Made by a program: the position numbers and the translations under genes
NCBI RefSeq assembly: GCF_012726295.1
Contig: NZ_JABAOB010000001.1
Coordinates: forward strand, 1,674,001 to 1,738,000
Direction: 5' to 3'
Length of the DNA stretch: 64,000 nucleotides
Source of the DNA: Chitinophaga sp. Ak27
GTDB lineage: Bacteria > Bacteroidota > Bacteroidia > Chitinophagales > Chitinophagaceae
Shown: positions 36,745 through 46,663 of the stretch, piece by piece
Layout: each line of letters begins with the position of its first letter
Position numbering within the stretch: the first letter of the stretch is position 1
The notes under the pieces: generated by a model
Seen by the model: only the letters and a program-made list of their open reading frames with translations
Databases searched by the model: none
Told to the model about the DNA's origin: nothing

Positions 36745-38298
36745 ATGGCATCCCCCAATACAAATATGCTGACTACCAAACTCATAATAACCAATAAATC
36801 AGCGCTGCAGGCTAAATATGGTGATGCACATCAACAGGTACTGGATGACATTAACGCATTACTGACCTACGATGTCAGTCGTCACCTGGATGCGCATGTT
36901 ATTTTCCTGGATGATGCGGTACAAATGCAATCCTACCAGGCCACAGCGGTAACAGATGTCAATGATGACGCCCAGCATAAGAAAGCGATTGATGACCTGT
37001 ACCGTTTTTTTTCACCTGGATATCTCCTGCTGCTGGGCGCGCCCGATATTATTCCGCTACAACGCCTGAAAAATCTGCTGCCAGGTGAAAACGATCCGGA
37101 TGCCGTTATTCCCAGCGACCTGCCTTATGCTTGTGATACACCGTACGACACAGATCCGGGTAAATTCATTGCACCTACGCGTGTGGTAGGGCGCTTACCG
37201 GATGTACCGGCACAAGGGGATCCCACATACTTACATACACTGATCAATAATATCATAACAGCTGTTCCTTCCAGCCGGAGCGAATATCTGCCCTACTTTT
37301 CACTCAGCACCTTTGACTGGCAGGATTCAACACAAAACAGCCTGCAAAGCATTTTCGGCAACCATAGCAGCTTGCAGCTGTTTCCCGGCGACCCCGGTTT
37401 TACCGGTACCAACTGGACAGCGGAGCAATTACAGGCTAAAACGCATTTCCTCAACTGTCATGGCGCCATCAACAACCCTGCCTACTATGGGCAAAAAATT
37501 CCTGATTTCCCGATGGCATTGCGGTCGGATATACTCAACAACAAAATTGCATTTGGCACCATCGTAGCGGCGGAATGCTGCTATGGCGGACAACTGTTTG
37601 ACCCGAAGAAAAACAGCGCCCGGCGGATGAGTATGGCCAATAGCTACCTGCTCAACCATGCACTGGCCTTTGTAGGCGCTACCAATATCGCGTATGGCCC
37701 GCCCACCGGGCAGGGACTATCAGACCTGCTCACCCAGTATTTTGTGATCAATGTGCTGAACGGCGCCTCTACCGGCAGGGCCTTGCTGGAAGCAAGGCAA
37801 CGGTTCCTTCATGAAATGGGCCCTACCCTGGACCCCTATGAACTGAAAACAGCCGCACAGTTTTACCTGTTGGGCGACCCTTCCCTGCAACCGGTTATCA
37901 ACGACAAAGATCCCAGCGCCACCGGCACACAGGCGCCCTTTGTCAATGCCCTGCAAAACCGCCGCGATAACCTCGAAGCCCGCGGCAAAATGCTCGACGA
38001 TTTTATTGCTGTACCTCAGCCCTCGGACAACGGGCATGCCACAGATCCCGCACTGCACACCGCCCTGCATCAATTACTCGATGAAAAAAGCTTCGCTAAA
38101 ACACGCACACAGCAAATATATGTCAACAAAAAAAATAAAGACATGGGCAAAGAAGAAGCCCATAGCTCCATGCCATCTGTAAAATTTCATGTATTTTCGG
38201 AATCAACAGCCAATGGGGACACACCTCTAACCAAGGTCCTGGTGGTAAAAGAAAAAAACAATCAAATACTGGGATATCGTGAATATGTCAGCAGGTAA
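36745..38298 (+). CDS. Cytosolic caspase-fold (C25/gingipain-like) cysteine protease
   Basis: 517 residues without a signal peptide. A beta/alpha fold ends in a probable His-Cys dyad: His239 in FLNCHGAIN and Cys278 in IVAAECCYGG (Cys279 is adjacent). This is the arrangement of C25 gingipains (YTGHG ... ACVNG). LLLGAPDIIP and the typical C25 ending FYLLGDPSLQP (about 373-383) support the call. After residue ~400 comes a helical, charged tail of ~115 residues. Gingipains are secreted, but this protein has no export signal, so it probably acts inside the cell. Two small genes follow immediately on the same strand. Function unknown; a role in defence or programmed death is inference. Confidence 0.75.
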   Translation: MASPNTNMLTTKLIITNKSALQAKYGDAHQQVLDDINALLTYDVSRHLDAHVIFLDDAVQMQSYQATAVTDVNDDAQHKKAIDDLYRFFSPGYLLLLGAPDIIPLQRLKNLLPGENDPDAVIPSDLPYACDTPYDTDPGKFIAPTRVVGRLPDVPAQGDPTYLHTLINNIITAVPSSRSEYLPYFSLSTFDWQDSTQNSLQSIFGNHSSLQLFPGDPGFTGTNWTAEQLQAKTHFLNCHGAINNPAYYGQKIPDFPMALRSDILNNKIAFGTIVAAECCYGGQLFDPKKNSARRMSMANSYLLNHALAFVGATNIAYGPPTGQGLSDLLTQYFVINVLNGASTGRALLEARQRFLHEMGPTLDPYELKTAAQFYLLGDPSLQPVINDKDPSATGTQAPFVNALQNRRDNLEARGKMLDDFIAVPQPSDNGHATDPALHTALHQLLDEKSFAKTRTQQIYVNKKNKDMGKEEAHSSMPSVKFHVFSESTANGDTPLTKVLVVKEKNNQILGYREYVSR

Positions 38299-38557
38299 AA
38301 CAAACCGGGATGATAAAGACAATCCTTTTGTGACGCTTACAGGGCGCCTGGTGTTGCGTACATTTGGCAGACATAGCAAAAGCGAGCACCTGGCGGTATA
38401 CCTGGTTTCCGATCAGGGCGACTATCTCATACGCCCGGCAGGCGCCAACCCATTTATGCCCGATGCCCTGATGCCGCTCGTAGGAAAAACCATCATCGCT
38501 ACCGGGTATATAGAAGATTACGTATTCCTTGCACAAACCTGGAAAGAGGAAGAATAA
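38285..38557 (+). CDS. Small beta-rich protein (possible OB-fold), unknown
   Basis: 90 residues from the ATG at 38285, or 92 from a GTG at 38279. The start overlaps the end of the caspase-fold gene by 14 bp, so the two are translationally coupled. The pattern VTLTGRLVLR...LAVYLVSDQGDYLIRPAG...VGKTIIATGYIEDYVFLAQ looks like five alternating beta strands, as in a small OB-like barrel. I know no named family. It is presumably a partner or regulator of the protease. Confidence 0.6.
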   Translation: MSAGKTNRDDKDNPFVTLTGRLVLRTFGRHSKSEHLAVYLVSDQGDYLIRPAGANPFMPDALMPLVGKTIIATGYIEDYVFLAQTWKEEE

Positions 38558-38630
38558 CTATTTTTTGCTATTTTGTCGTTTCAACGTTATCCACTGCCCC
38601 GCATCGTGGAAAACGGCCAAATGCTAACCT

Positions 38631-39248
38631 ATGAACTTATCAGCGTTTATTAACCACCTTGTACGCGAAGGACAAATAGCTGTAGTAGATGATCTCTCCC
38701 CCCTTTTGCCAGCTGCATCCGCAGGTGCACTGGAGGCACTGATAGATTTTTATCACCACGACAAACTGGAAATGTTCGCTACCCCACCGGAATTTGATCC
38801 GGATGCCGCCCTGTGGGCAGCAACCTATATCTACCAGGGAGTGCGGCTAATTATGCTCCGCACCATACAGCCCGACAAGGTTCTGCCGGGACTTTCCCCT
38901 TACACCGGCGATATCAATGCCAGCAGCATTTACAGCGCCGATCTCTGCCTGAGGTATTTGCCTGACCTGCTTTGCTTAACCAGGAAACTGGATGCACAGG
39001 ATGCGTTGGTCATGCATATACGGGAAACCGCCATGCAATGGCCCTTTTCTTCTACTGGTATGCAACTGGCAGCAAAAGGATCATTGACAGGCATCATTTC
39101 ATCGCCTGCACTACTGCAGGCATATGCAGACAGAATTGTTGTTACCAGGGATTATCCCCGTTGTGGAGTACCAGCTGTACGGGACGCGGTAAATGCGTCC
39201 CTGGGCGACTATGCCAGCGTGCTATGGCCCGGTTATCCTGCGTTATAA
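38631..39248 (+). CDS. Unknown helical protein of the caspase-fold module
   Basis: 205 residues, mostly helical, no signal peptide or membrane segment. It has a run FDPDAALWAATYIYQGVRLIMLRTI (positions about 60-84) with aromatic and small residues in a helix-pair pattern, and a C-terminal region DAVNASLGDYASVLWPGYPAL. I do not recognise the family with confidence. The DP.AALWAA..Y pattern recalls small partner domains of MoxR-vWA-propeller conflict systems, but none of their other parts is nearby. It lies 74 bp after the small beta-rich gene and converges on the dipeptide epimerase gene with no gap. Confidence 0.55.
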   Translation: MNLSAFINHLVREGQIAVVDDLSPLLPAASAGALEALIDFYHHDKLEMFATPPEFDPDAALWAATYIYQGVRLIMLRTIQPDKVLPGLSPYTGDINASSIYSADLCLRYLPDLLCLTRKLDAQDALVMHIRETAMQWPFSSTGMQLAAKGSLTGIISSPALLQAYADRIVVTRDYPRCGVPAVRDAVNASLGDYASVLWPGYPAL

Positions 39249-40262
39249 TTAATTTAATAACAGCGCGCCCGTTCCTGTTCTATTGGCATATATAATACGG
39301 CCATGTTCCATTTTAATGCCGTCGGCCGTATCTTCTGCCAGCAACAAGGGACCGTCCATATCTACGTAATCCAACAGGGGAAGCAAGTGCGCCACCGCCG
39401 AAGTGCCAACAGTGCTTTCATTCATACTGCCTGTCATGACTTTCATGCCTGCCCGTTTAGCGGCGGTAATCATACGCAGCGCCGGGGTGATACCACCGCA
39501 TTTGGTGAGTTTGATATTGATGCCATGAAAATAGCCGATACATTGAGCTACATCCTGTTCTACGATACAACTTTCATCTGCTATTACTGGCAGTACTACG
39601 TTTTCATATACCCGCTTCATACCTGCTTTGTCGGCCGCAGCCATCGGCTGCTCTATAAATTCAACGCCCAACTCCTTTAAGGCGATGGCATTGCGCAAAG
39701 TTTCTTCCACACCCCAGGCACAGTTGGCATCTACACGGAAAACAGCATCGGTATGCTTTCTGAGCTCTTTAATGATGGCTATATCTTCTTTGGTGCCCAG
39801 TTTTATCTTATAGATGGGCCAGGGAAACTCTTGCAGCTTACGCACCATATTCTCCACGGTATCTATACCAATTGTATAATCTGTTAACGGATTATGACGG
39901 ATATCCAATTCCCATACTTCGTACAATTTCTTTTGTTGTTGTTTGGCGTAGAGGTCCCATGCGGCAATATCGAGGGCGCAAAGCGCAAACATATTGTCTT
40001 GCAGCAGCGGGTACATATCCTGCCAGAATGCTACCGGGGTGGTGAGCTGATAGCTTTCAATAAATGGGCGATGCTGTTCGATCGCCTGCATTAACAGGGG
40101 CACCGTCATGTTGTAATAGGCATTATCGGCGGTTTCTCCCAGGCCGCTGATACCGTTCTGTTCCAGCTTTACGACCAGCAGGGGCTGCACATTCTTTGAT
40201 TTACGGGAGATGGTAAAAGTATAACGAAACTTTAGTTCATAAGGGTAAAGCGACAGGTTCAT
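39249..40262 (-). CDS. Dipeptide epimerase (enolase superfamily)
   Basis: 337 residues of the muconate-lactonising-enzyme type. The KxK motif is at residues 152/154 (YKIKLG), the metal ligands at Asp178 (RVDANCAW), Glu204 (IEQP) and Asp229 (ADES), and the second base Lys in IKLTKCGG. It epimerises dipeptides, typically L-Ala-D/L-Glu from peptidoglycan turnover, as in YkfB-like enzymes. It lies next to the amylomaltase on the same strand (68-bp gap). The specificity is inferred from family resemblance. Confidence 0.88.
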   Translation of the reverse strand: MNLSLYPYELKFRYTFTISRKSKNVQPLLVVKLEQNGISGLGETADNAYYNMTVPLLMQAIEQHRPFIESYQLTTPVAFWQDMYPLLQDNMFALCALDIAAWDLYAKQQQKKLYEVWELDIRHNPLTDYTIGIDTVENMVRKLQEFPWPIYKIKLGTKEDIAIIKELRKHTDAVFRVDANCAWGVEETLRNAIALKELGVEFIEQPMAAADKAGMKRVYENVVLPVIADESCIVEQDVAQCIGYFHGINIKLTKCGGITPALRMITAAKRAGMKVMTGSMNESTVGTSAVAHLLPLLDYVDMDGPLLLAEDTADGIKMEHGRIIYANRTGTGALLLN

Positions 40263-40330
40263 AATAGGATGCTATTCCGTTTGATGAAATAACAAATTAC
40301 GGATTAAGCGGCATACATTTTTAAAGAAGA

Positions 40331-42943
40331 TCAGTAGTCGTTGATGGGTTTGGCTATACGATACCGCCAGTAGTGCGACGCTACTGCAGGGATATTAATT
40401 CGTTCTGCATCCGGATGTATCTCCGCATGATGTCCTGCAGCTGCCAGCAGGTCCTGCAATTGAAAAATACGCCACATGGCAGGTGCTTGTATATGCCGGG
40501 TAATAATTTGTTGCAACAGCGCCGGGGTAGCCACTGCGGGGGCAGTACCGGCCTGGCGTAGTTGTTCCAGGTAATATTCCCGGGAGCGGGTACGATCTTC
40601 TTCCCACCAACCCCTGAGGGTGCTCATATCGTGTGTGTCGGGCGTAAGTACCGACAGGTAGGGCGCCTTATTTAAATCAGTGAAATTGTCTGTTGTCGAC
40701 TTGGGCATGCGCTCCACTTCCAGGCTTAATATTCCCAGTGCCTGCATTACGCCGGGGACACAATCGGGCACCATGCCCAGGTCTTCCCCGCAGATCAGCA
40801 TATTGGTAGCCCGTTTGATCAGGGGAAGTTTATGCATGGCTTCCTTGCGCCAGCAGCTCTCCTGTCGTACGTAGAAGTAGTCGTGATATAGCGCCGACAG
40901 GCTGTCTTGTTCCTTTTTGCCAAGCGCGGCAAAAGAGCGGGTAGCAGCCATGTCATAACGGGGATGATACAACGTTCTATTCCGGTCGGTGACCCGGATA
41001 AACAGTACGTCTGCGATCAAATGAAAGAGTATATGTTTCACGGCTTCTGGCAGCGCAGCTGCGGCTACTTTACGTTGGGTATTAAATTCCGGCAACAGCT
41101 GATAGCGTCCGTCTCCCAGGGGAACCATCAGTTTATCTTTCATGATGCCCGCATAGTTACCGAAAGCCTCTTCCAGTATAGCCTGGGTGATATAGGGCTG
41201 GCAGTACCGGTCTTCGTCGAAGTCGATGCCTCGTTGTCTTATTTCCTCGCGGCTAACGGGGATGGCCGGATGAAAATATCCCAGCAGTCCCTGTATGGCA
41301 TCGGCAGGTATTTGCCAAATACGGAAGAAGCCGAGGATATGATCGATGCGGAAGGCGTCGAAATAAACGGACATATGCCGCAGGCGTTGCTGCCACCATT
41401 CGAGGCCGTTGGTGGCCATCTGTTTCCAGTTCCAGGTAGGAAACCCCCAGTTTTGCCCGGTGGCGGTAAACCCGTCTGGTGGAGCGCCGGTCTGCATATC
41501 CAGGTGATAGTATGCCGGATGCATCCAGGTATCTACGCTATGCCGGGCTACCCCGATGGGAATGTCTCCCTTGAGGGCTACCCCATGCTGGTGAATGGCG
41601 GCAGTAGCTGCCGCCAGCTGACGATGCAGATGATACTGTACAAAGAAATGGTAATGCGCCGCACTGGTTGCCGCGTCGCTGCCGGCCAGCAGCCGGCTGA
41701 TGGCTGTATAGTCGTATACGTTATATTCCGGCCATTGGCTGAAATCACTGGTTTTATATTGTTCCCTTAAATAGCAGAAGGCTGCATAAGGCAGGAGCCA
41801 GTATTCATTGGCTGCAAACCACTGCCAGTAATCAGGTGTCTGGAGCTGCGCGCCCATGTGTTCATATAAAGCGTGCAGGTAGGCCAGTTTAAAGGACATC
41901 ACCGTTTCATAGTCGACGGTTTCTTTTTCGTTGAGCCATTGCCGTAACCGGCCGAATTGCCGCTGTAACGGATGTTGATCCGGCAATACGCCTACCTCCT
42001 GGAGCCGTATGTATTGCGGATGCAGGGCAAAGGAGGAGATAGCCGCATACGGATAAGAATCTTTCCAGGTATTGGTTTGGATGGTATCATTTACGGGGAG
42101 TACTTGTATGAGCTGCAGGTGATGGCGCTGTGCCCAGGCTGCCAGCTGTGGCAGGTCCGCGAACTCGCCTGTACCAAACCCCTCAGCGCTGCGCAGGCTA
42201 AATACGGGTATGGCTACACCGGCCCCTTTCCAGGGAGTATGTTGAATACGCAGGATACCATCGTGCAATATTACCTGGCGACCGGCAATGGCTACCGTTT
42301 GCAGCTGCCTGTCTTCACCGTCCTCATAGTATAGAAATCGTTTGGCTTCCAGGTCGTAGATCCCGTATTTATAAGAAAGTGGTACGGGCACACCAGAAAG
42401 TTGGAGGGCCAGAAAAAACCAGCCCTGGGCGTCGTACTGCAATAACAAAGGTTGAGCTGTATTCCAGTTACCGGTTTGATGACTGCTTCCCAGCAGGCAT
42501 ATCGTTTTGCCGGCATCCAGGAGGGGCGCCTGTACACGGAATATATGGGTAGCAGTATTTAACGCTGTCACCGATGCCACCTGCCTTTTAAAAAAAACGC
42601 GGGAAAAGGGAGCAGTAAGCCAGGCATTCTCCGGGCGGCTGGCATCGTTCCAGGTATCCGTAAAAACAATCTCCTGGTGGCTGCCGGGGGTCACCATGCA
42701 GGCTCTTACCTGTCCTTCATAACGCACCTCTTCCAGTTCCCTGACCAGGTATTGGTATTGTAAGGTAAACGTTTCACCTGGGGCCAGCTGAATATCAGTG
42801 TACCACCAGTCTTCATTCAGCCAGCGCATGGCATATGCGTGTTTAGGCACATCGTTGCCCAATGCGGGCAGGTTACCAAGCAGATAAAGATTCTGCCCGT
42901 AATAGGTACGGTAACGGAGATAAAAACGTAATCTGTAGCTCAT
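40331..42943 (-). CDS. malQ: 4-alpha-glucanotransferase with two N-terminal CBM20 domains (DPE2-like)
   Basis: 870 residues. Two starch-binding CBM20-like domains (residues about 1-110 and 130-235; YGQNLYLLGNLPALG and GKTICLLGSSHQTGNW) precede a GH77 catalytic domain. The catalytic residues are recognisable in FDAFRIDHILGFFRIW, ICGEDLGMVPDCV and LTPDTHDMSTLRGWW. It moves glucan chains between maltooligosaccharides and glycogen or starch. The double-CBM20 form corresponds to plant DPE2 and occurs in Bacteroidota. No signal peptide, so cytoplasmic. Confidence 0.9.
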   Translation of the reverse strand: MSYRLRFYLRYRTYYGQNLYLLGNLPALGNDVPKHAYAMRWLNEDWWYTDIQLAPGETFTLQYQYLVRELEEVRYEGQVRACMVTPGSHQEIVFTDTWNDASRPENAWLTAPFSRVFFKRQVASVTALNTATHIFRVQAPLLDAGKTICLLGSSHQTGNWNTAQPLLLQYDAQGWFFLALQLSGVPVPLSYKYGIYDLEAKRFLYYEDGEDRQLQTVAIAGRQVILHDGILRIQHTPWKGAGVAIPVFSLRSAEGFGTGEFADLPQLAAWAQRHHLQLIQVLPVNDTIQTNTWKDSYPYAAISSFALHPQYIRLQEVGVLPDQHPLQRQFGRLRQWLNEKETVDYETVMSFKLAYLHALYEHMGAQLQTPDYWQWFAANEYWLLPYAAFCYLREQYKTSDFSQWPEYNVYDYTAISRLLAGSDAATSAAHYHFFVQYHLHRQLAAATAAIHQHGVALKGDIPIGVARHSVDTWMHPAYYHLDMQTGAPPDGFTATGQNWGFPTWNWKQMATNGLEWWQQRLRHMSVYFDAFRIDHILGFFRIWQIPADAIQGLLGYFHPAIPVSREEIRQRGIDFDEDRYCQPYITQAILEEAFGNYAGIMKDKLMVPLGDGRYQLLPEFNTQRKVAAAALPEAVKHILFHLIADVLFIRVTDRNRTLYHPRYDMAATRSFAALGKKEQDSLSALYHDYFYVRQESCWRKEAMHKLPLIKRATNMLICGEDLGMVPDCVPGVMQALGILSLEVERMPKSTTDNFTDLNKAPYLSVLTPDTHDMSTLRGWWEEDRTRSREYYLEQLRQAGTAPAVATPALLQQIITRHIQAPAMWRIFQLQDLLAAAGHHAEIHPDAERINIPAVASHYWRYRIAKPINDY

Positions 42944-42984
42944 CTGGTTCCTGCAAAGTAAGAAAAAGCAGGCAAAGGATGAAG

Positions 42985-43034
42985 CTAATAAGCCGAAGGC
43001 CAGTGCATAGAAGCACCGGCCTTCGGCTTATTAG
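42985..43034 (-). terminator. Hairpin terminator after dnaK
   Basis: 22-bp stem with one mismatch, arms 42985-43006 and 43013-43034, 6-nt loop ATAGAA. The strong stem core is AGCCGAAGGCC. It sits between the dnaK stop and the amylomaltase start on the minus strand. Confidence 0.75.
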
Positions 43035-43057
43035 TTTATATATTTTTCAGCTTTCGC

Positions 43058-44962
43058 TTACTTCACTTCTTCAAATTCTGCGTCGGTTACGCCATCATTG
43101 CCAGCATTAGGTTGGCCTTGTGGCTCGCCACCGTTTGGCTGACCGCCGTCCGGCTGGCCCTGAGAAGCTTTGTACAATTCTTCAGATGCAGCTGTCCAGG
43201 CAGCTTCCAGTTCAGCTGTAGCTGTATCCAATTGTGCGCTGTCTTGTGATTTGTGTGCTTCTCTCAGTTTGTTCAGCGCAGTTTCGATGGTTGCTTTTTT
43301 ATCAGCAGGCAGTTTATCACCGTATTCCTTTACCTGTTTTTCAGTTTGGAAGATCAGGCTGTCTGCTTTATTGAGCTTTTCGATTTTTTCGCGTTGTTCT
43401 TTGTCGGCAGATTCGTTGGCTTTCGCTTCGGCTTTCATCTTTTCGATTTCATCCTTGTTCAAACCGCTACCAGCTTCGATCTTGATGTTCTGTGTTTTAC
43501 CGGTGCCTTTATCTTTTGCAGTTACGTGCAGGATACCGTTGGCATCGATATCGAAAGTTACCTCGATCTGTGGAACACCACGCGGAGCCGGAGGAATATC
43601 GCCCAAAATAAAGCGGCCCAGTGTTCTGTTCTGGTTAGCCATTGGTCTTTCTCCTTGCAGTACATGGATTTCCACGCTAGGCTGGCTATCTGCTGCTGTA
43701 GAGAAGGTTTCAGACTTCTTGGTAGGAATGGTGGTATTGGATTCGATCAGTTTGGTCATTACACCGCCCATGGTTTCGATACCGAGTGACAGTGGCGTAA
43801 CATCGAGTAACAGTACGTCTTTTACTTCACCGGTCAGTACACCACCCTGGATAGCAGCACCTACCGCTACTACTTCATCGGGGTTTACACCTCTGTTAGG
43901 TTTTTTACCGAAGAATTTTTCTACTACTTCCTGGATTTTAGGAATACGGGTAGAACCACCTACCAGGATTACCTCATCGATTTCGGAAGTGTTCATGCCG
44001 GCATCTTTCAGCGCTTTGCGGCAAGGCTCCAGTGTTCTTTCCACCAGGCTGTCGCTCAGTTGCTCAAATTTAGCACGGGTTAATTTTTTCACTAAGTGTT
44101 TAGGAACGCCGTCTACTGCAGTGATGTAAGGCAGGTTGATTTCTGTTTCCTGTGAAGAAGACAGTTCAATCTTTGCTTTTTCAGCAGCTTCCTTCAAACG
44201 TTGCCATGACATGGGGTCTTTGTGTAAATCTACTGCTTCATCTTTTTTGAATTCATCTGCCAGCCAGTCCATGATCACTTTATCGAAGTCGTCACCACCG
44301 AGGTGTGTATCACCATTGGTAGATTTTACTTCAAATACACCGTCGCCCAGTTCCAGGATGGAGATATCGAAGGTACCACCACCAAGGTCAAATACGGCGA
44401 TTTTGCTGTCATGATGTTTTTTATCCAGGCCATAAGCCAGGGCAGCAGCAGTAGGTTCGTTGATGATACGGCGAACTGTTAAGCCGGCGATTTCACCTGC
44501 TTCTTTGGTAGCCTGACGCTGTGCATCGTTAAAGTAAGCAGGAACGGTAATTACCGCTTCGGTTACTTCCTGTCCCAGGTAGTCTTCCGCCGTTTTCTTC
44601 ATTTTCTGAAGTACCATAGCGGAAATTTCCTGTGGAGTATATAATCTGCCTTCTATATCTATACGGGTAGTATTATTATCACCCTTTACCACTTTATATG
44701 TAACGTGTGTCAGTTCGTTGGTTACTTCATCAAAGTGACGGCCCATGAAACGTTTTACTGACATAATGGTGTTTACGGGGTTGGTAATAGCCTGACGCTT
44801 TGCGGGGTCACCTACTTTCCTTTCTCCGTTCTTCAAAAAAGCCACTACAGATGGGGTTGTTCTCCTTCCCTCATCATTGGCAATCACTACCGGTTCGTTA
44901 CCTTCCATTACGGCAACGCATGAATTGGTAGTTCCTAAGTCAATGCCTATTATTTTTCCCAT
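43058..44962 (-). CDS. dnaK: Molecular chaperone DnaK (Hsp70)
   Basis: 634 residues. Starts [21 protein letters not shown], with the phosphate motifs [18 protein letters not shown] and [13 protein letters not shown], the linker [17 protein letters not shown], a substrate-binding domain, and a Gly/Gln/Asn-rich C-terminal tail ending DAEFEEVK. It refolds and protects proteins with ATP, helped by DnaJ and GrpE, which are not adjacent here. The gene stands alone, with the hairpin downstream. A long open frame on the opposite strand (43170-44129) is a well-known artefact of dnaK codon usage and is not a gene. Confidence 0.97.
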   Translation of the reverse strand: MGKIIGIDLGTTNSCVAVMEGNEPVVIANDEGRRTTPSVVAFLKNGERKVGDPAKRQAITNPVNTIMSVKRFMGRHFDEVTNELTHVTYKVVKGDNNTTRIDIEGRLYTPQEISAMVLQKMKKTAEDYLGQEVTEAVITVPAYFNDAQRQATKEAGEIAGLTVRRIINEPTAAALAYGLDKKHHDSKIAVFDLGGGTFDISILELGDGVFEVKSTNGDTHLGGDDFDKVIMDWLADEFKKDEAVDLHKDPMSWQRLKEAAEKAKIELSSSQETEINLPYITAVDGVPKHLVKKLTRAKFEQLSDSLVERTLEPCRKALKDAGMNTSEIDEVILVGGSTRIPKIQEVVEKFFGKKPNRGVNPDEVVAVGAAIQGGVLTGEVKDVLLLDVTPLSLGIETMGGVMTKLIESNTTIPTKKSETFSTAADSQPSVEIHVLQGERPMANQNRTLGRFILGDIPPAPRGVPQIEVTFDIDANGILHVTAKDKGTGKTQNIKIEAGSGLNKDEIEKMKAEAKANESADKEQREKIEKLNKADSLIFQTEKQVKEYGDKLPADKKATIETALNKLREAHKSQDSAQLDTATAELEAAWTAASEELYKASQGQPDGGQPNGGEPQGQPNAGNDGVTDAEFEEVK

Positions 44963-45067
44963 AGTATTAAAGATTATCCTTTAGTTGTAAGTTGTTTTCT
45001 GTTTGTCGTTGGTTTGTCAATGATTATGCCAAGCAAAAAAATATGAAATTATGTCAGTCAGGTCCCC

Positions 45068-45075
45068 TATATTTG
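45068..45075 (+). promoter_or_regulatory. Candidate -7 box in the dnaK/ompA divergent gap
   Basis: TATATTTG, a full TAnnTTTG match on the plus strand, 162 bp before the OmpA-family ATG. Its -33 region is weak. The rest of the 274-bp gap is AT-rich with no other clear signal. Confidence 0.3.
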
Positions 45076-45236
45076 ATGTAATATTTAGTGGTTCAACCAA
45101 TTGGATACTGTAAGAACGTCCAATAACTAAATAAAATAAGCGACAAATTGTTCATAACCTCGCCTTCCTTTGCCCTATTTTATTCCCGGCCTACCCATTT
45201 TTATTCATGCAAATTGTGTAACCTAACGTTAATCTT

Positions 45237-46595
45237 ATGAACAAATCCATTCTATGGAGGTCAGCATGCTTGCTGTTAGCACTCTCCCCGATGATGAGCC
45301 AGGCTCAGAACCAACCTGCCGGCGCCACACCTTCCGTTCGACTGTTCCAGGGCCCCAGCGACTATAAAACGTGGTCAATTGGGGTGAATGGTGGCATGTT
45401 GGCACCTGTGGCGGCGACCGGTGGCAGTAACGACTTCACCAAGTGGAAAGGTTCTTTCGGCTATGGCGCCTATGTTAAATACCAGTTACTTCATTTCCTG
45501 GCCCTGCGTGCCGATTATGTAGGCGGTAAATTACAGGCCGACAACAGCAAAGCCCTGGGAAATGGTGCTTCCCTGGCAAGTCCTTACAAATCTTATGAAA
45601 CCAAGCTTCCATGGTCAGCTACCCTGAATGCAGTATTTAATATTACGACGGTGAACTGGCTGTTCCGGGAAAACTTTGTACAACTCTATGCTTCTGTAGG
45701 AGGCGGTTTAGCCGGATATAAGCCTACCCTGGAACTGAACGATGGGACTAAAATGGATTATAAGGCCGATAACAAGGCTATTAAAGAGCTGATTATACCG
45801 GTAGGTGCGGGACTGAAGTTCAAATTATCCGAAGTTGTGAACCTCGATTTAGGCTATACCATGTATTATACTGATGGAGATAACCTGGATGGGTATTACC
45901 GTAGTCCTAACAAGGATAAATATTCCTACGGCTATGCAGGGCTGGAGTTTGCGTTGGGCAAGAAAGGCAAAAAGCAGCTGCAATGGCATAACCCGGCCAA
46001 GGCTATGTACGACGAACTGGAGGCGCAAAAGACTACCCTGGCGGCTTCCCTGGACGCTGCCAATCAAAACAATGCCAGGTTGACGGCTGACGTAGATAAA
46101 CTGACAAAAGACAGCGACGGCGACGGGGTTTCCGACTTCTTCGATAAATGCCCCGGTACACCTGCCAACACCAAAGTGGATGGTTCCGGCTGCCCGCTGC
46201 CTGTACCGGTGGTAGAGAAAAAAGAAGAAAAAGTAGTGATTACGGAAGAGGATAACCGTATTGTAAAAGAAGCCATCCAGAACCTGGAATTCGATTTTGC
46301 TAAAGCCAGTATCAAGCCACATTCTTACCCGGCATTAGACCGCGTGGCCGACCTGCTGATACGCAAGAACCTGAACCTCAAACTGAGTGGCCATACGGAT
46401 AATGTAGGCAGCAAGGCAAGAAATCTCGCCCTGTCGAGAGAAAGAGCCGAATCCGTTAAAGCTTACCTGGTGGGTAAAGGCGTAAATGGGTCTAAAATTG
46501 AAGCTGTTGGCTATGGTATGACGCAGCCGATTGCCAGCAACAAAACCGCTGCCGGCCGCCAGAAGAACCGTAGGGTTGAGTTTACGATATTCTAG
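45237..46595 (+). CDS. OmpA-family outer-membrane protein with TSP3-type repeat
   Basis: 452 residues. Signal peptide (MNKSILWRSACLLLALSPMMSQAQ), then an N-terminal membrane barrel (~210 residues, SIGVNGGMLAPVAA... LGYTMYYTDGDNLDGYY). A coiled linker and one calcium-type repeat DSDGDGVSDFFDKCPGTPAN follow, then the OmpA peptidoglycan-binding domain (LEFDFAKASIKPHSYPALDRV, LSGHTDNVGSKARNLALSRERAESVKAYL). It anchors the outer membrane to the cell wall. It ends before a hairpin terminator. Confidence 0.92.
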   Translation: MNKSILWRSACLLLALSPMMSQAQNQPAGATPSVRLFQGPSDYKTWSIGVNGGMLAPVAATGGSNDFTKWKGSFGYGAYVKYQLLHFLALRADYVGGKLQADNSKALGNGASLASPYKSYETKLPWSATLNAVFNITTVNWLFRENFVQLYASVGGGLAGYKPTLELNDGTKMDYKADNKAIKELIIPVGAGLKFKLSEVVNLDLGYTMYYTDGDNLDGYYRSPNKDKYSYGYAGLEFALGKKGKKQLQWHNPAKAMYDELEAQKTTLAASLDAANQNNARLTADVDKLTKDSDGDGVSDFFDKCPGTPANTKVDGSGCPLPVPVVEKKEEKVVITEEDNRIVKEAIQNLEFDFAKASIKPHSYPALDRVADLLIRKNLNLKLSGHTDNVGSKARNLALSRERAESVKAYLVGKGVNGSKIEAVGYGMTQPIASNKTAAGRQKNRRVEFTIF

Positions 46596-46618
46596 CAATA
46601 GTTGTTAATAATAAAAGC

Positions 46619-46656
46619 AAATAGGGATTTTCGGTTTAAAGCCGAAATCCCTATTT
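46619..46656 (+). terminator. Hairpin terminator just before the GNAT gene
   Basis: Stem AAATAGGGAT with a bulge, TTCGG with CCGAA, then ATCCCTATTT, followed by TTATTTT. It ends only 7 bp before the ATG at 46664, leaving the GNAT gene almost no room for a separate promoter. Confidence 0.7.
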
Positions 46657-46663
46657 TTATTTT

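Noticed and set aside
40907..41770. 287-codon plus-strand frame opposite the amylomaltase gene
   Set aside because: It covers GH77 catalytic sequence on the other strand and has no family features.
43170..44129. Long plus-strand open frame opposite dnaK
   Set aside because: dnaK is unmistakable on the minus strand; long antisense frames over dnaK are a known artefact of its codon usage and the translation has no domain.
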